From contig NZ_LMUL01000014.1 in the NCBI RefSeq assembly GCF_009765965.1, forward strand, positions 911,685 to 975,684: a stretch of DNA of 64,000 nucleotides, given 5' to 3'. Each line of letters begins with the position of its first letter. The stretch's first letter is position 1. Below, piece by piece: positions 10,008 through 19,968 of the stretch. Both the position numbers and the translations under genes were made by a program. The stretch comes from Caulobacter sp. S45 (GTDB lineage: Bacteria; Pseudomonadota; Alphaproteobacteria; Caulobacterales; Caulobacteraceae). The notes below the pieces were generated by a model. It searched no databases. It was not told the origin of the DNA and saw only the letters and a list, made by a program, of their open reading frames with translations.

Positions 10008-13000
10008 ACGACGCGCCCGACTATGCGGAGTTCGCGGTCTCCACCTGCTTCTCCTTCCTGCGCGGCGCGTCCCATCCAGAGGAGTTGCTGGAGAGGGCGC
10101 TGGCGCTCGGCCACACCGGCATGGCGGTGGCGGATCGCAACACCCTGGCCGGCGTGGTGCGGCCCTTCTCCCGGATCAAGAAGCTAATACGGGCCTACGC
10201 GGAAGGCTCCGACGAGGCCGACCCGGAGGCGCTGAAGCGGCTCGAAGCCTTCAAATACGTCGTGGGCGTGCGGCTGGTGTTCGCCGACGGGACGCCGGAC
10301 GTACTGGCCTTCCCCCAGCACCGCGAGGCCTATGGCCGGCTATCGCGCCTGCTGACCCACGCCAACACCAAGCCGGGCGTGAAGAAGGGCGACTGCGTAT
10401 TGGTCTTGGACGACCTGCTGCACAAGAGCCGCGGCCTGTCCCTGGCGCTGGTTCCGCCAACCGCCGGCCCGATGGAAACGTGCCGCGCGACGCTGGAGCG
10501 GCTGGTCGAGGCCAATCCCGGTCAGGTCTGGCTCGCCGCCGCCATGGGCTACGGCCCCGCCGACGCGCGCCGCCTCGACGCCCTGGCGAGGCTCGCGGAA
10601 AACGCGGACGCGCCGCTGCTGGCGGTCAACGACGTGCTCTATCACGCGCATGAACGCCGCCCCTTGCAGGATGTGATGACCTGTATCCGCGAGCACGTCA
10701 CCGTGGCGCAGGCCGGCCGCCACCTTCAACCCAACGCCGAGCGCCATCTGAAGTCCCGCCAGCAGATGGCGCGCCTGTTCCGCGACCATCCCGACGCTAT
10801 CCTTGAGACCCAGCGCCTGCTGGCGCTCTGCGACTTCGATCTCAAGCAGGTCCGCACGCCCTATCCCAGCGAACCCACTCCACCCGGCAAGACGCCGCAA
10901 CAGCATCTGGAGGCGCTGGCCTGGGCGGGCGCGGACTGGCGCTATCCGCCGCACCTCTATCCGGACGGCGTGCCGGACAAGGTCAAGGCGATGCTGGCCC
11001 AGGAATTCGCCTTCATCGCCTCGCGGGACTACGCCAGCTACTTCCTGACCGTGCACGACCTGGTCCGCTTCGCCCGCGACCGGGGCATCTTGTGCCAGGG
11101 GCGCGGATCGGCGGCCAACAGCGTGGTCTGCTACTGCCTGGGCGTGACCTCGGTGAACCCGGAGAAGTTCAACCTGCTGTTCGAACGCTTCTTCTCCGAA
11201 GCGCGGCTGGAGCCCCCCGACATCGACGTGGATTTCGAGCACGAACGGCGCGAGGAGGTGATCCAGTACGTCTACAACCGCTATGGCCGCGAGCGCGCCG
11301 CCATCTGCGCCACGGTGATCCACTACCGCCCGCGCAGCGCCATCCGCGAGGTGGGCAAGGCGCTGGGCCTGACCGAGGACGTGACTTCCGCGCTCGCCGG
11401 CATGGTCTGGGGCAGCTGGGGCGACATGCCGCCCAACGGCCACATCCGCCAGGCCGGGCTCGATCCGACCAACCCGACCATCCTACAGGCAGTAGACCTG
11501 ACCCGCCAACTGATCGAGTTCCCTCGCCACCTGTCCCAACACGTCGGCGGCTTCATCCTGACCCAAGACCGGTTGGACGACACCGTGCCGATCCTCAACG
11601 GCGCCATGCCCGACCGCACCTTCATCGAATGGGACAAGGACGACATCGACGCGCTGGACATCTCCAAGGTCGACGTCCTGGCCCTGGGGATGCTGACCTG
11701 CATCAAGCGCGCCCTGAACCTGCTGAACCGGCATGACCTGTCGGACGTGACCGACATGGCCGAGATCGACGAACAGGCGGGCGATCCCCCTGAAGATCAG
11801 AATAGCGTGGAGCCTGGCGAACTGACGCGCCGCAAGCAGGAAGAGGCTCTCAAGGTCTACGCCATGGTCTCCAGGGGCGACACCATCGGCGTGTTCCAGA
11901 TCGAGAGCCGGGCCCAGATGAACATGCTGCCCCGGCTCAGACCGACTGTGTTCTACGACCTGGTGATCGAGGTCGCCATCGTGCGGCCGGGGCCGATCCA
12001 GGGCGGCATGGTGCATCCCTACCTGAAGAGCCGCCACCTTCCGGAAGACCAGATCGACTATCCCGAACCGGGTGAGGGGTTCGGAAAGAAGGACGAACTG
12101 AAGGAGGTGCTCAAGCGCACCCGCGGCGTGCCCCTGTTCCAGGAACAGGTGATGCAGATCGCCATGGTGGCGGCGGAATTCAGCGGGACCGAGGCCGACG
12201 GGCTCAGGCGCGCCATGGCCACCTTCCGCAACGCCGGCGGCATGGACAAGTACCGCGAGCGGATGACCAGCCGCATGATCGCGCGCGGCTATCCCGAGGA
12301 CTTCGCGGCGGCCTGTTTCAAGCAGATCGAGGGCTTCGGCTCCTACGGTTTCCCGGAAAGCCATGCGGTGAGCTTCGCCAAGCTGGTCTATGTCTCATCC
12401 TGGCTGAAGTGCCTGCATCCCGCGGCCTTCGCCTGCGCCCTGCTCAACTCCCAGCCCATGGGCTTCTACGCCCCCGCCCAGATCGTGCGCGACGCCCGAG
12501 AGCACGATGTCGAGGTGCGCCCGGCCGATGTGAACTTCAGCAACTGGGGCTGCACCCTGGAGCCAGGCGAGGCCCGGGATCGGCCGGTGCTGCGGCTGGG
12601 CCTGGGCCGGATCGACGGCTTTCCCGAAGATGCGGCCAAGGCTCTGGAGACGGCACGGGGGCGCCTGCCGCGCGCAGCAGGCGATCATGCGGTTTTCGAG
12701 AATTTCGACGCCCTGGTCCGCCACGCCCGCCTGACGCCCTCGCACCTGCAAACCCTGGCCGAGGCGGACGCCATGCGTTCCATCGGGCTGGACCGGCGCG
12801 CCGCGCTGTGGCGGGTGCGGGGTCTGTCGCGCGCTGCGCCGGCGCCGCTGCTGACCGCCCTGCCCGATACCGAACCCACCGTCCACCTGCCCCGGATGGC
12901 GCCGAGCGAGCACGTGGTGGCCGACTACCAGACCACGCGGCTGTCGCTGAAGGCCCACCCGATGGACTTCCTGCGCGCCTCGTTCGCCGCCAAGGCCATC

Positions 13001-13432
13001 CTGCCCTGTGCCGGGCTTGCCTCGATGGACGACGGCTCAGCCGCCAGCGTGGCGGGGGTGGTGCTGGTGCGCCAGCGACCGGGAACCGGCGAGGTCTGCT
13101 TCATAACCATCGAGGACGAGACCGGGGTGGCCAACCTGGTGGTGCTGCCCAAGGTGTTCGAGCTGTTCCGCAAGACCATCATGTCCGCCCGCCTGATCGA
13201 GGCCCACGGCCGCATCCAACGCGCGCCCGACGCCAAGGAGGTGATCCACGTCCTGGTCCACCGGCTGTGCGACCGCAGCGCGGGGCTGAAGGGCTTGGCC
13301 GAGCCGCAACTGGACCTGGGCGAGCTGATGTTCGGCGACGCAGCGCCGACCCGCAAACCCTCGGCTCCCCGCCGCGCCGGCGTCCACCCCCGCAACGTCC
13401 GCATCATGCCGCCGTCGCGCGACTTCCATTGA
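10004..13432 (+). CDS. dnaE2: Error-prone DNA polymerase DnaE2 (ImuC)
   Basis: C-family DNA polymerase used for translesion synthesis in the SOS response; 1142 residues from the ATG at 10004. That start overlaps the imuB stop as ATGA, which makes it preferable to the in-frame ATG at 9980. The N-terminal PHP domain begins YAEFAVSTCFSFLRGASHPEELLERA. The polymerase core has CQGRGSAANSVVCYCLG and the catalytic PDIDVDFEHERR, and the third acidic residue sits in ISKVDVLALGML. GVFQIESRAQM and FPESHAVSFAKLVY are further conserved blocks. A C-terminal OB-fold (GVVLVRQRPGTGEVCFITIEDETG) follows. It completes the LexA-controlled imuA-imuB-dnaE2 operon. Confidence 0.96.
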   Translation: MNDAPDYAEFAVSTCFSFLRGASHPEELLERALALGHTGMAVADRNTLAGVVRPFSRIKKLIRAYAEGSDEADPEALKRLEAFKYVVGVRLVFADGTPDVLAFPQHREAYGRLSRLLTHANTKPGVKKGDCVLVLDDLLHKSRGLSLALVPPTAGPMETCRATLERLVEANPGQVWLAAAMGYGPADARRLDALARLAENADAPLLAVNDVLYHAHERRPLQDVMTCIREHVTVAQAGRHLQPNAERHLKSRQQMARLFRDHPDAILETQRLLALCDFDLKQVRTPYPSEPTPPGKTPQQHLEALAWAGADWRYPPHLYPDGVPDKVKAMLAQEFAFIASRDYASYFLTVHDLVRFARDRGILCQGRGSAANSVVCYCLGVTSVNPEKFNLLFERFFSEARLEPPDIDVDFEHERREEVIQYVYNRYGRERAAICATVIHYRPRSAIREVGKALGLTEDVTSALAGMVWGSWGDMPPNGHIRQAGLDPTNPTILQAVDLTRQLIEFPRHLSQHVGGFILTQDRLDDTVPILNGAMPDRTFIEWDKDDIDALDISKVDVLALGMLTCIKRALNLLNRHDLSDVTDMAEIDEQAGDPPEDQNSVEPGELTRRKQEEALKVYAMVSRGDTIGVFQIESRAQMNMLPRLRPTVFYDLVIEVAIVRPGPIQGGMVHPYLKSRHLPEDQIDYPEPGEGFGKKDELKEVLKRTRGVPLFQEQVMQIAMVAAEFSGTEADGLRRAMATFRNAGGMDKYRERMTSRMIARGYPEDFAAACFKQIEGFGSYGFPESHAVSFAKLVYVSSWLKCLHPAAFACALLNSQPMGFYAPAQIVRDAREHDVEVRPADVNFSNWGCTLEPGEARDRPVLRLGLGRIDGFPEDAAKALETARGRLPRAAGDHAVFENFDALVRHARLTPSHLQTLAEADAMRSIGLDRRAALWRVRGLSRAAPAPLLTALPDTEPTVHLPRMAPSEHVVADYQTTRLSLKAHPMDFLRASFAAKAILPCAGLASMDDGSAASVAGVVLVRQRPGTGEVCFITIEDETGVANLVVLPKVFELFRKTIMSARLIEAHGRIQRAPDAKEVIHVLVHRLCDRSAGLKGLAEPQLDLGELMFGDAAPTRKPSAPRRAGVHPRNVRIMPPSRDFH

Positions 13433-13442
13433 GCGGCTGCGG

Positions 13443-15065
13443 TCAGCCCGCCCCGCCCAGCATGCTCATCGCCACCGCCTCGGCCACCTTGATGCCGTCG
13501 ACGGCGGCGGACAGGATGCCGCCCGCGTAGCCGGCGCCTTCACCCGCCGGGTACAGCCGACGCGTGTTGAGGCTCTCGAAATCCTTGCCCCGCACGATGC
13601 GGATCGGGGACGAGGTGCGCGTCTCCACCCCGGTCAGCATGGCGTCGGGATCGTCGTAGCCAGGGATCTTGCGCCCGAACACCGGCAGCGCCTCGCGGAT
13701 AGCTGTGATGGCGTAGTCAGGCAAACAGCCCGCCAGGTCGGTCAGATGGACACCCGGCTTGTACGAAGGCGTCACCGCACCCAAGGCCGTCGAGGGCCAC
13801 CCCACCAGGAAGTCGCCGACCCGCTGGCCCGGCGCCGCATAGGTCCCGCCACCCGCGACAAACGCCTGTGCCTCCCAATGCCGCTGCAAGGCGACGCCGG
13901 CCAGCGGATGGTCGGGATAGTCGGCCGGCGTGATCTCCACCACCAGGCCGGCGTTGGCGTTGCGCTCGTTGCGCGAATATTGGCTCATGCCGTTGGTGAC
14001 CACCCGGCCAGGCTCCGAGGTCGCCGCCACCACCGTGCCGCCGGGGCACATGCAGAAACTGTAGACGCTGCGGCCGTTGGAACAGTGGTGCGACAGACTG
14101 TAGTCGGCAGCCCCCAGGTCGGGATGGCCGGCGCAGGTACCGAACCGCGCTCGGTCGATCAGCGACTGCGGGTGCTCGATGCGGAAGCCGATCGAGAACG
14201 GCTTGGCCTCGATGTGCACGCCCCGATCGTACAGCATCTGGAAGGTGTCGCGCGCGCTGTGGCCAACCGCCAGCACCACATGATCCGCCGCGATCCGCTC
14301 GCCATTCTGTAGCACCACGCCGCGCACCCGCCGCCCGCCGTCGGACGCGATCTCGACGTCCAGGTCCTCAACCCGGCTCTGGAACCGGTATTCGCCGCCC
14401 AGCGCCTCGATGCTCGAGCGCATGCGCTCGACCATGGTCACCAGGCGGAAGGTGCCGATGTGGGGGTGGGCCTCGGTCAGAATTTCCGGCGGGGCGCCGG
14501 CCTGGACGAACTCGGTCAGCACCTTACGGCCGAGATGGCGTGGGTCCTTGATCTGGCTGTAGAGCTTGCCGTCCGAAAACGTGCCGGCCCCGCCCTCGCC
14601 GAACTGCACGTTGGACTCCGGGTCGAGCACGCCCCGCCGCCACAGGCCCCAGGTGTCCTTGGTGCGCTCGCGCACCACCTTGCCGCGGTCCAGGATGATC
14701 GGCCGAAACCCCATCCGGGCCAGGATCAGACCGGCGAACAGGCCGCACGGACCCGCGCCAATCACCACGGGGCGCGAGGTCAACCCTTCCGGCGCGCGCG
14801 CAACGAATCGATAGGCGGTGTCTGGCGTGATCTGGACCCTGTGGTCGCCGTCCAGCCGCGCCAGCACCACCGCCTCGTCCCGCACGGCGGCGTCGACCGA
14901 ATAGACCATGAGGATAGCCGACTTGCGGCGCGCGTCGTGGGCGCGGCGGACGACGGCGTAGTCGAGCAGATCGTCGGAGCCCACGCCCAAGCGTTCGAGC
15001 ACGGCGGCCCGGAGCGCCTCGGCCGCGTGGTCGAGCGGCAGCTTCAGTTCGGTCAGTCGCAACAT
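13443..15065 (-). CDS. Uncharacterised FAD-dependent dehydrogenase (COG2509 type)
   Basis: Predicted cytosolic flavoprotein of 540 residues. A short N-terminal region (about 1-90) precedes a Rossmann FAD site VIGAGPCGLFAGLILARMG, and the family hallmark FGEGGAGTFSDGKLYS comes soon after. The second nucleotide-binding region is VVLAVGHSARDTFQML. Members of this widespread family (often labelled NAD(P)/FAD-dependent oxidoreductase or YhiN/HI0933-like) have no established substrate. The gene is convergent with dnaE2, whose stop is 10 bp away, so it is not part of the SOS operon. No partner gene hints at function. Confidence 0.85.
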   Translation of the reverse strand: MLRLTELKLPLDHAAEALRAAVLERLGVGSDDLLDYAVVRRAHDARRKSAILMVYSVDAAVRDEAVVLARLDGDHRVQITPDTAYRFVARAPEGLTSRPVVIGAGPCGLFAGLILARMGFRPIILDRGKVVRERTKDTWGLWRRGVLDPESNVQFGEGGAGTFSDGKLYSQIKDPRHLGRKVLTEFVQAGAPPEILTEAHPHIGTFRLVTMVERMRSSIEALGGEYRFQSRVEDLDVEIASDGGRRVRGVVLQNGERIAADHVVLAVGHSARDTFQMLYDRGVHIEAKPFSIGFRIEHPQSLIDRARFGTCAGHPDLGAADYSLSHHCSNGRSVYSFCMCPGGTVVAATSEPGRVVTNGMSQYSRNERNANAGLVVEITPADYPDHPLAGVALQRHWEAQAFVAGGGTYAAPGQRVGDFLVGWPSTALGAVTPSYKPGVHLTDLAGCLPDYAITAIREALPVFGRKIPGYDDPDAMLTGVETRTSSPIRIVRGKDFESLNTRRLYPAGEGAGYAGGILSAAVDGIKVAEAVAMSMLGGAG

Positions 15066-15175
15066 GACCGGCTTTTAGCGGAGCCTTGGCCTGGAACGCC
15101 ACCGTCGCGCTCGCATCTTCAAACGTGCCGACGTTTCACGGGTCGCCGCATCGAGCAGGTGACACGGGAGCCGCC

Positions 15176-15245
15176 TTTGCGAACATTTATGTAAAACCAA
15201 AATATTCGTATTTCATATTTATGTTCGAATAAAATATTTAATCGA
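15176..15245. promoter_or_regulatory. AT-rich island between divergent genes
   Basis: About 70 bp rich in A and T (for example the run around 15190-15240 with repeated ATATTT and AATA words) stands out against roughly two-thirds GC nearby. It lies between the FAD dehydrogenase start (15065) and a small rightward gene (15321) and most likely contains promoters. No specific operator was recognised. Confidence 0.45.
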
Positions 15246-15320
15246 ATGACTGCGAACAAATTTAAGCGCAAATGTCTTCGCCTTAAAAACCGCGCCATCC
15301 GCGCTGGAAAGACTTTTCTT

Positions 15321-15509
15321 ATGAAGCCTGAGCATAATTCACGCCGAGCCCTCATCCGGGAATGGATGTCGCTTCCCCAGAGCGAACGTCGCACGGCGGA
15401 ACAGGCGTCCGCCTTTGCGGCCAAGGCGGCGACCAAGCCCTTCCCCTGCAGCGGCGACCGCTTTTCGCGGATTATGGTCTGGCTGACGCCGCGCCTGAAC
15501 CGGGCCTAA
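15321..15509 (+). CDS. Small basic hypothetical protein
   Basis: Predicted 62-residue protein rich in Arg and Lys, with the segment RRALIREWMSLPQSERRTAEQA followed by FPCSGDRFSRIMVWLTPRL. It is not recognised as a named family. The start at 15321 follows GGAAAG at a reasonable distance; an alternative ATG at 15246 would add 25 basic residues but has no ribosome binding site and lies in the AT-rich stretch. The coding sequence has normal GC from about 15340. No transmembrane segment or signal peptide is visible. Function unknown. Confidence 0.6.
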   Translation: MKPEHNSRRALIREWMSLPQSERRTAEQASAFAAKAATKPFPCSGDRFSRIMVWLTPRLNRA

Positions 15510-15603
15510 AGATCCGGCTCGCGCTCAGCGGGAAAGACGTCGGGTTGTTCGCGCCCGCTTAGGGGCTACGGTGGACGGCAAGAAGCGTTCGGAGGAAGCG
15601 CCA

Positions 15604-16620
15604 ATGCCACACTCACCCATGACCCAATCGCGCGAGGTCCGCCTGACGTCGCGCCCGCATGGCCTGCCGCAGGCCGCCAATTTCGAGATCGCAACCACGC
15701 CCCTGCCCCCGCCTGGCGAAGGCGAGGTCCAGGTCAAGAACCTGTTCATGTCGGTCGACCCCTACATGCGCGGCCGGATGTACGACCGGCCGAGCTATGT
15801 GCCGCCATTCGAGATCGGCAAAGCCCTGCAGGGCGGCGCCGTCGGCGAGGTCTGCGCGTCCAACAGCGCGGCGTTTCGGCCCGGCGACCTCGTCAGCTCC
15901 ATGCTGGGATGGCGCGAGGCGTTCAACGCCCCACCACAGTACCTCCAGAAGATCGACGCTCAGGGCTTGCCGCCGCAAACCTTCCTGGGCGCGGCTGGGA
16001 TGACCGGCATGACCGCCTGGGCTGGGCTGACCAAGATCGCGGGCGTAAAGGCGGGCGATACCGTGTTCGTCTCGGCCGCCGCGGGCGCGGTGGGCCAGAT
16101 CGTCTGCCAGATCGCCAAGCTGAAAGGCGCGACCGTGATCGGGTCGGCCGGTGGGGCGGAGAAATGCGCGTGGCTGCGTGACCTCGGCGTGGATCAGGTG
16201 ATCGACTACAAGGCCGAGCCCGATCTCACCGCCGCCCTGGGCCGCGCCGCGCCGAAGGGCATCGACGTCTATTTCGAGAATGTCGGCGGCGAGCATCTGG
16301 TCGCGGCGCTGAACGCCGCACGGCCCTTCGCCCGCTTCGCGCTGTGCGGGATGATCTCGAACTACAACGACACCGAGCCGCAGCCCGGCCCGTCCAACAT
16401 CATCATGGCGGTGGGCAAGCGGCTTCGCCTGCAAGGCTTCATCGTCTCCGACTACTTCGATCAGACCGACGCCTTCGTCTCGGACATGACCGCCTGGATC
16501 AGGGCCGGCCAGGTGAAGTGGCGCGAGAGCATCGACAACGGCATCGAGGCCGCGCCCAACGCCTTCCTGAAACTCTTCACCGGGGAGAACATCGGCAAGA
16601 TGCTGGTGAAGTTGGACTGA
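15604..16620 (+). CDS. NADP-dependent MDR oxidoreductase (CurA/YncB, alkenal/alkenone reductase-like)
   Basis: Zinc-independent medium-chain dehydrogenase of 338 residues that reduces the double bond of alpha,beta-unsaturated aldehydes or ketones with NADPH. It has the family's NLFMSVDPYMRGRM near residue 45, MTGMTAWAGL, and the nucleotide-binding SAAAGAVGQIVCQIAKLKG. The start at 15604 is chosen because GGAGGAAG sits 5 bp before it; an upstream in-frame ATG at 15571 has no such site. It stands alone between a small gene and a glycoside hydrolase. The usual role is detoxification of reactive carbonyls. Confidence 0.9.
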   Translation: MPHSPMTQSREVRLTSRPHGLPQAANFEIATTPLPPPGEGEVQVKNLFMSVDPYMRGRMYDRPSYVPPFEIGKALQGGAVGEVCASNSAAFRPGDLVSSMLGWREAFNAPPQYLQKIDAQGLPPQTFLGAAGMTGMTAWAGLTKIAGVKAGDTVFVSAAAGAVGQIVCQIAKLKGATVIGSAGGAEKCAWLRDLGVDQVIDYKAEPDLTAALGRAAPKGIDVYFENVGGEHLVAALNAARPFARFALCGMISNYNDTEPQPGPSNIIMAVGKRLRLQGFIVSDYFDQTDAFVSDMTAWIRAGQVKWRESIDNGIEAAPNAFLKLFTGENIGKMLVKLD

Positions 16621-16680
16621 GCGGCCCAGCACGAAATCCGTCGGCTATTCGCTTCCATATCTCCGCCAAGCCAAGACTGC

Positions 16681-18765
16681 ATGGGCATATTCAAAACGAG
16701 TTCCACGCGAGGGATCGCCGGCGGATTGATCGGGCTCGTCCTGGGCCTGGCCGCTTGCGTCCCGTCGGCGCTCGCAACCGGACAGGCCCAGGCCCGAACC
16801 GGCCTTCCACTTAATGAAAGCAAGATCGCCCGCGCCCGCTTCGGCGCCGATGCGGACTGGTACGCGGGAAACATCCCGTTCTTCGATTCCGCCGACCCGA
16901 CGCTGAACCGGATCTACTATTATCGCTGGCAGGTGTTTCGCGCCCATCAGCGGGACCTGGGCGCACGCGGCTATATCTCCACCGAATTCCTCGACGACGT
17001 CGGCTGGCAGCGCGAACCGTACGCCAGCCTGAACGACGCCACCGCATTCCATATCTACGAGGGGCGCTGGCTGCGCGACCGGCGCTATGCCGACGACTAT
17101 ATCGACTACATGTACTCGGGCGGCGGAAACGACCGCCATTTCAGCGAGTCGATCGCCGACGCCGTTTACGCCCATTACCTCGTCGACGGCGATGCAGCTT
17201 TCGCCGTCCGACATCTGAACAGCATGGAGCACATATACGGGCTCTGGGACGATCATTACGACGCCGGTAAGAAACTATACTGGATCGAACCGCTGCTCGA
17301 CGCTACCGAATACACGATCGCCTCGATCGACGCGAGCGGCGGACGTGACGGCTTCACCGGCGGCGAAGCGTTCCGTCCGTCGATCAACAGCTACATGTTC
17401 GCCAACGCCCGCGCGATCAGCCGCCTGGCGGCGCTGAAGGGCGATACGGCGACAGCGGCCCTCTACGCCCAACGCGCCGACGACCTGCGCAACGCCGTCC
17501 AGGCGAGCCTGTGGAGCGACGCCCTCCAGCATTTCATCGATCGCTACAAGATCGACAACGCCTTCATACACTATTGGACGCCGATCCGAGGGCGTGAACT
17601 GGTCGGTTATCTACCCTGGTACACGGAACTGGCGCGAGACGAGCACATCTACGCGCAGGCATGGCGGCATCTATTGTCTTCGAACGAACTCGGCGGCAGA
17701 TTCGGCCTGCGGACCAACGAGCCGTCCTACCCGAACTACATGAAGCAGTATCGCTACGACAAGGCGACCGGCCTGCGCGAGTGCCAATGGAACGGTCCAG
17801 CCTGGCCGTTCCAGACCACGCAGGCCCTGGTGGCGATGGCCAACCTGCTGAACGACTACAATCAGGACATCGTGAGCGCCTCCGACTATGTCAGCCTATT
17901 GAGGCAATATGCACGACTGCATCTTCAGGACGCCCGGCCCGATCTTCAGGAAGATTACGACCCGGATACGGGCAAGCCCATCGTTGGACTGCCACGGAGC
18001 CATCACTACAACCACTCCGGCTTCGACGACCTGATCATCAGCGGACTGGTCGGACTGCGTCCTCGGGCCGATGACGTGCTCGAAGTGAACCCCCTGGTCC
18101 CCGCCGATCCCCGCGATCCGGACTTCCTGCCCTACTTCGCACTGCAGGACGCGCCGTATCACGGGCATCTGGTGTCGGTCGTGTTCGATGCCGACGGTCG
18201 CCGTTATGGTCGTGGCGCCGGCCTTTCGATCTATATCGACGGACGGCGCGCGGCGAATTCGTCAAGACTGGGCAAGCTAACCGCACACCTCGCCCAGGCA
18301 CCTCCAAAGCCAGTCGAGCGTCGGATCGATCTCGCCGTGAACCTGGTGAAGACCGATTTTCCCAGGGCGACCGCCTCCGTCAACAACGATCCCACCATGT
18401 TGCACCAGGCCATCGACGGGCGCGTCTGGTTCTTCCCCGAAATGCCGAACGGCTGGTCGACCGTGGGCTCTTCCCACCCACAGGACTGGTACGCCGTCGA
18501 TTTCGGACATCCCGTGCACCTCAGTTCCGCGGACCTGAGCTTCTTCGCGAACCAGACGGGGCTCGCCGCGCCAAACGACCTCCGGGTCCAGGTCTGGCGC
18601 GACGGACGATGGACGGACGTGGTGCTGCTCTCCCGGCCCAGACGCCCCGTCGCGGGCGGGGTGAACCGCATCGCCTGGAGACCGCTCGTCACCGATAAAT
18701 TGCGCGTCGTCTTCACGCCGGCGCCGAGGAAGGCGCTGCGCCTTGTCGAGTTGAAGGTGTTCTGA
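16681..18765 (+). CDS. Secreted (alpha/alpha)6-barrel glycoside hydrolase with C-terminal discoidin-like domain
   Basis: Exported protein of 694 residues. The N terminus has a hydrophobic signal with a possible lipobox (GLAAC, Cys26), or a Sec cleavage site near ALA/AQA. Residues about 50-500 look like the MGH1/GH63-type six-hairpin barrel, with SFLDD-like FLDDVGWQRE, HFSESIADAVYAHY, RPSINSYMFANARAI, the family block WNGPAWPFQTTQALVAMANLL and HYNHSGFDDLIISGL. The last 150 residues contain a discoidin-like fold, with VDFGHPVHLSSADLSFF and DLRVQVWRDGRW, probably a carbohydrate-binding module. Neighbouring leftward genes encode a Tat-exported Gfo/Idh/MocA protein and an exported cupin, consistent with periplasmic sugar metabolism. 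Substrate unknown; GH142, GH63 or trehalase-like activities are alternatives. Confidence 0.75.
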   Translation: MGIFKTSSTRGIAGGLIGLVLGLAACVPSALATGQAQARTGLPLNESKIARARFGADADWYAGNIPFFDSADPTLNRIYYYRWQVFRAHQRDLGARGYISTEFLDDVGWQREPYASLNDATAFHIYEGRWLRDRRYADDYIDYMYSGGGNDRHFSESIADAVYAHYLVDGDAAFAVRHLNSMEHIYGLWDDHYDAGKKLYWIEPLLDATEYTIASIDASGGRDGFTGGEAFRPSINSYMFANARAISRLAALKGDTATAALYAQRADDLRNAVQASLWSDALQHFIDRYKIDNAFIHYWTPIRGRELVGYLPWYTELARDEHIYAQAWRHLLSSNELGGRFGLRTNEPSYPNYMKQYRYDKATGLRECQWNGPAWPFQTTQALVAMANLLNDYNQDIVSASDYVSLLRQYARLHLQDARPDLQEDYDPDTGKPIVGLPRSHHYNHSGFDDLIISGLVGLRPRADDVLEVNPLVPADPRDPDFLPYFALQDAPYHGHLVSVVFDADGRRYGRGAGLSIYIDGRRAANSSRLGKLTAHLAQAPPKPVERRIDLAVNLVKTDFPRATASVNNDPTMLHQAIDGRVWFFPEMPNGWSTVGSSHPQDWYAVDFGHPVHLSSADLSFFANQTGLAAPNDLRVQVWRDGRWTDVVLLSRPRRPVAGGVNRIAWRPLVTDKLRVVFTPAPRKALRLVELKVF

Positions 18766-18771
18766 ATTAGC

Positions 18772-19917
18772 TCAGGTCGCGAACGGCGCCGGCTTGGCGT
18801 TCTGCTGCGCCGTCAGCACAAGTTCGGCCGCCAGTAGCGCCTGCACCTGATCCTGGGCGATCTCGGTGCGATTGACGATATCGGCGACGAACTGTGGGCC
18901 GAACGGCAACGCGACGTTGTTGCAATCCATGTAGAGCGCTTGCTTCTTGTCGACGATGAACAGGTGATTGCCGCCCTTGCGCCCCGCCGGGTCGGCGAAC
19001 TTGCGCAGTTCGATGTAGCCGTCGGTCCCCAGGATGAACAGTCGCCCATCGCCCCATGTCCCGAGGCCGTCCGGGGTGAACCAGTCCACCCGGATGTAAC
19101 CGGCGCCGCCGTCGCCCGTCACGGTCATATCCCCGAAGTCCTGGAATTCAGGATGAGCCTTGTGGGAAACGTTGGCGACCTGGGACGACAGCACCTGGGC
19201 CGACTTCGAGCCTGTATAGTAGAGGAACTGATCGGCCTGATGGGACCCGATATCGGTGAGGATGCCGCCATAGCGCGCCCTGTCGAAGAACCAGGCCGGT
19301 CGGGCGGGCGCGTTGATCTGGTGCGGGGCGATGTTGATCGTCTGTACGACCCGCCCGATGGCGCCGGCCTTGACCAGTTCGCCCGCCTTGACCGCCGCCG
19401 GGACTTCCAGCCGTTCGGAATACATGATCGCGAACTTCCGACCGGTCTGCGCGATCGTCCGGCGCACCTCGGCCAGTTGATCCAGGGTGACGATCCCCGG
19501 CTTGTCGCTGAGGAAATCCTTGCCATGCCGCATCACCCGTAGGCCCAGCGGCGTGCGCTGATCGGGGATCGGGGCGCCGGCGACAAGCTGGATCGAGGTG
19601 TCTTCCAGGATCTCGGCCTCGCTGCGAGCGAGCTTCACGTCCCCGAAACTGGCGCGGAAATCCCTGATCTGCTTGGGGTCGACGGCGTAGACCGAAACCA
19701 GCTCGCCGCCGCCCCGGAGCACCGTCGCCGTCATGCTCAGGATGTGGGGATGGTCCAGGCCGATCACCGCGAAGCGAATACGATGGGTGGGCTTCAAGCT
19801 CGGCCCCGGACCCGCGGAAACGGCCTGCGCCGACGCTGCGTCGGGCAGACCCGGCAAAAGGCTTGTGGCCCCGACCCCCGTGGCCATGAGCAGGGACCGC
19901 CGGCTCAGATCGTCCAT
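18772..19917 (-). CDS. Tat-exported Gfo/Idh/MocA family oxidoreductase
   Basis: NAD(P)-dependent sugar oxidoreductase family protein (381 residues from 19917). The N terminus DLSRRSLLMATGVGATSLLPG is a twin-arginine signal, so the protein is probably folded with its cofactor before export to the periplasm. After it comes the Rossmann segment IRFAVIGLDHPHILSM and the C-terminal alpha/beta domain with HQINAPARPAWFFDRARYGG and LTDIGSHQADQFLYY. An upstream in-frame ATG at 19944 would add nine residues; neither start has a good ribosome binding site. The cupin gene lies 52 bp upstream. Exported members often act on glycosides bound by surface hydrolases, matching the adjacent convergent glycoside hydrolase. 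Substrate unknown. Confidence 0.85.
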   Translation of the reverse strand: MDDLSRRSLLMATGVGATSLLPGLPDAASAQAVSAGPGPSLKPTHRIRFAVIGLDHPHILSMTATVLRGGGELVSVYAVDPKQIRDFRASFGDVKLARSEAEILEDTSIQLVAGAPIPDQRTPLGLRVMRHGKDFLSDKPGIVTLDQLAEVRRTIAQTGRKFAIMYSERLEVPAAVKAGELVKAGAIGRVVQTINIAPHQINAPARPAWFFDRARYGGILTDIGSHQADQFLYYTGSKSAQVLSSQVANVSHKAHPEFQDFGDMTVTGDGGAGYIRVDWFTPDGLGTWGDGRLFILGTDGYIELRKFADPAGRKGGNHLFIVDKKQALYMDCNNVALPFGPQFVADIVNRTEIAQDQVQALLAAELVLTAQQNAKPAPFAT

Positions 19918-19968
19918 CTTTTCAACGCCTATGCTTGCAGCCATTCGGAACGAGGACTTGCCCGGCCG

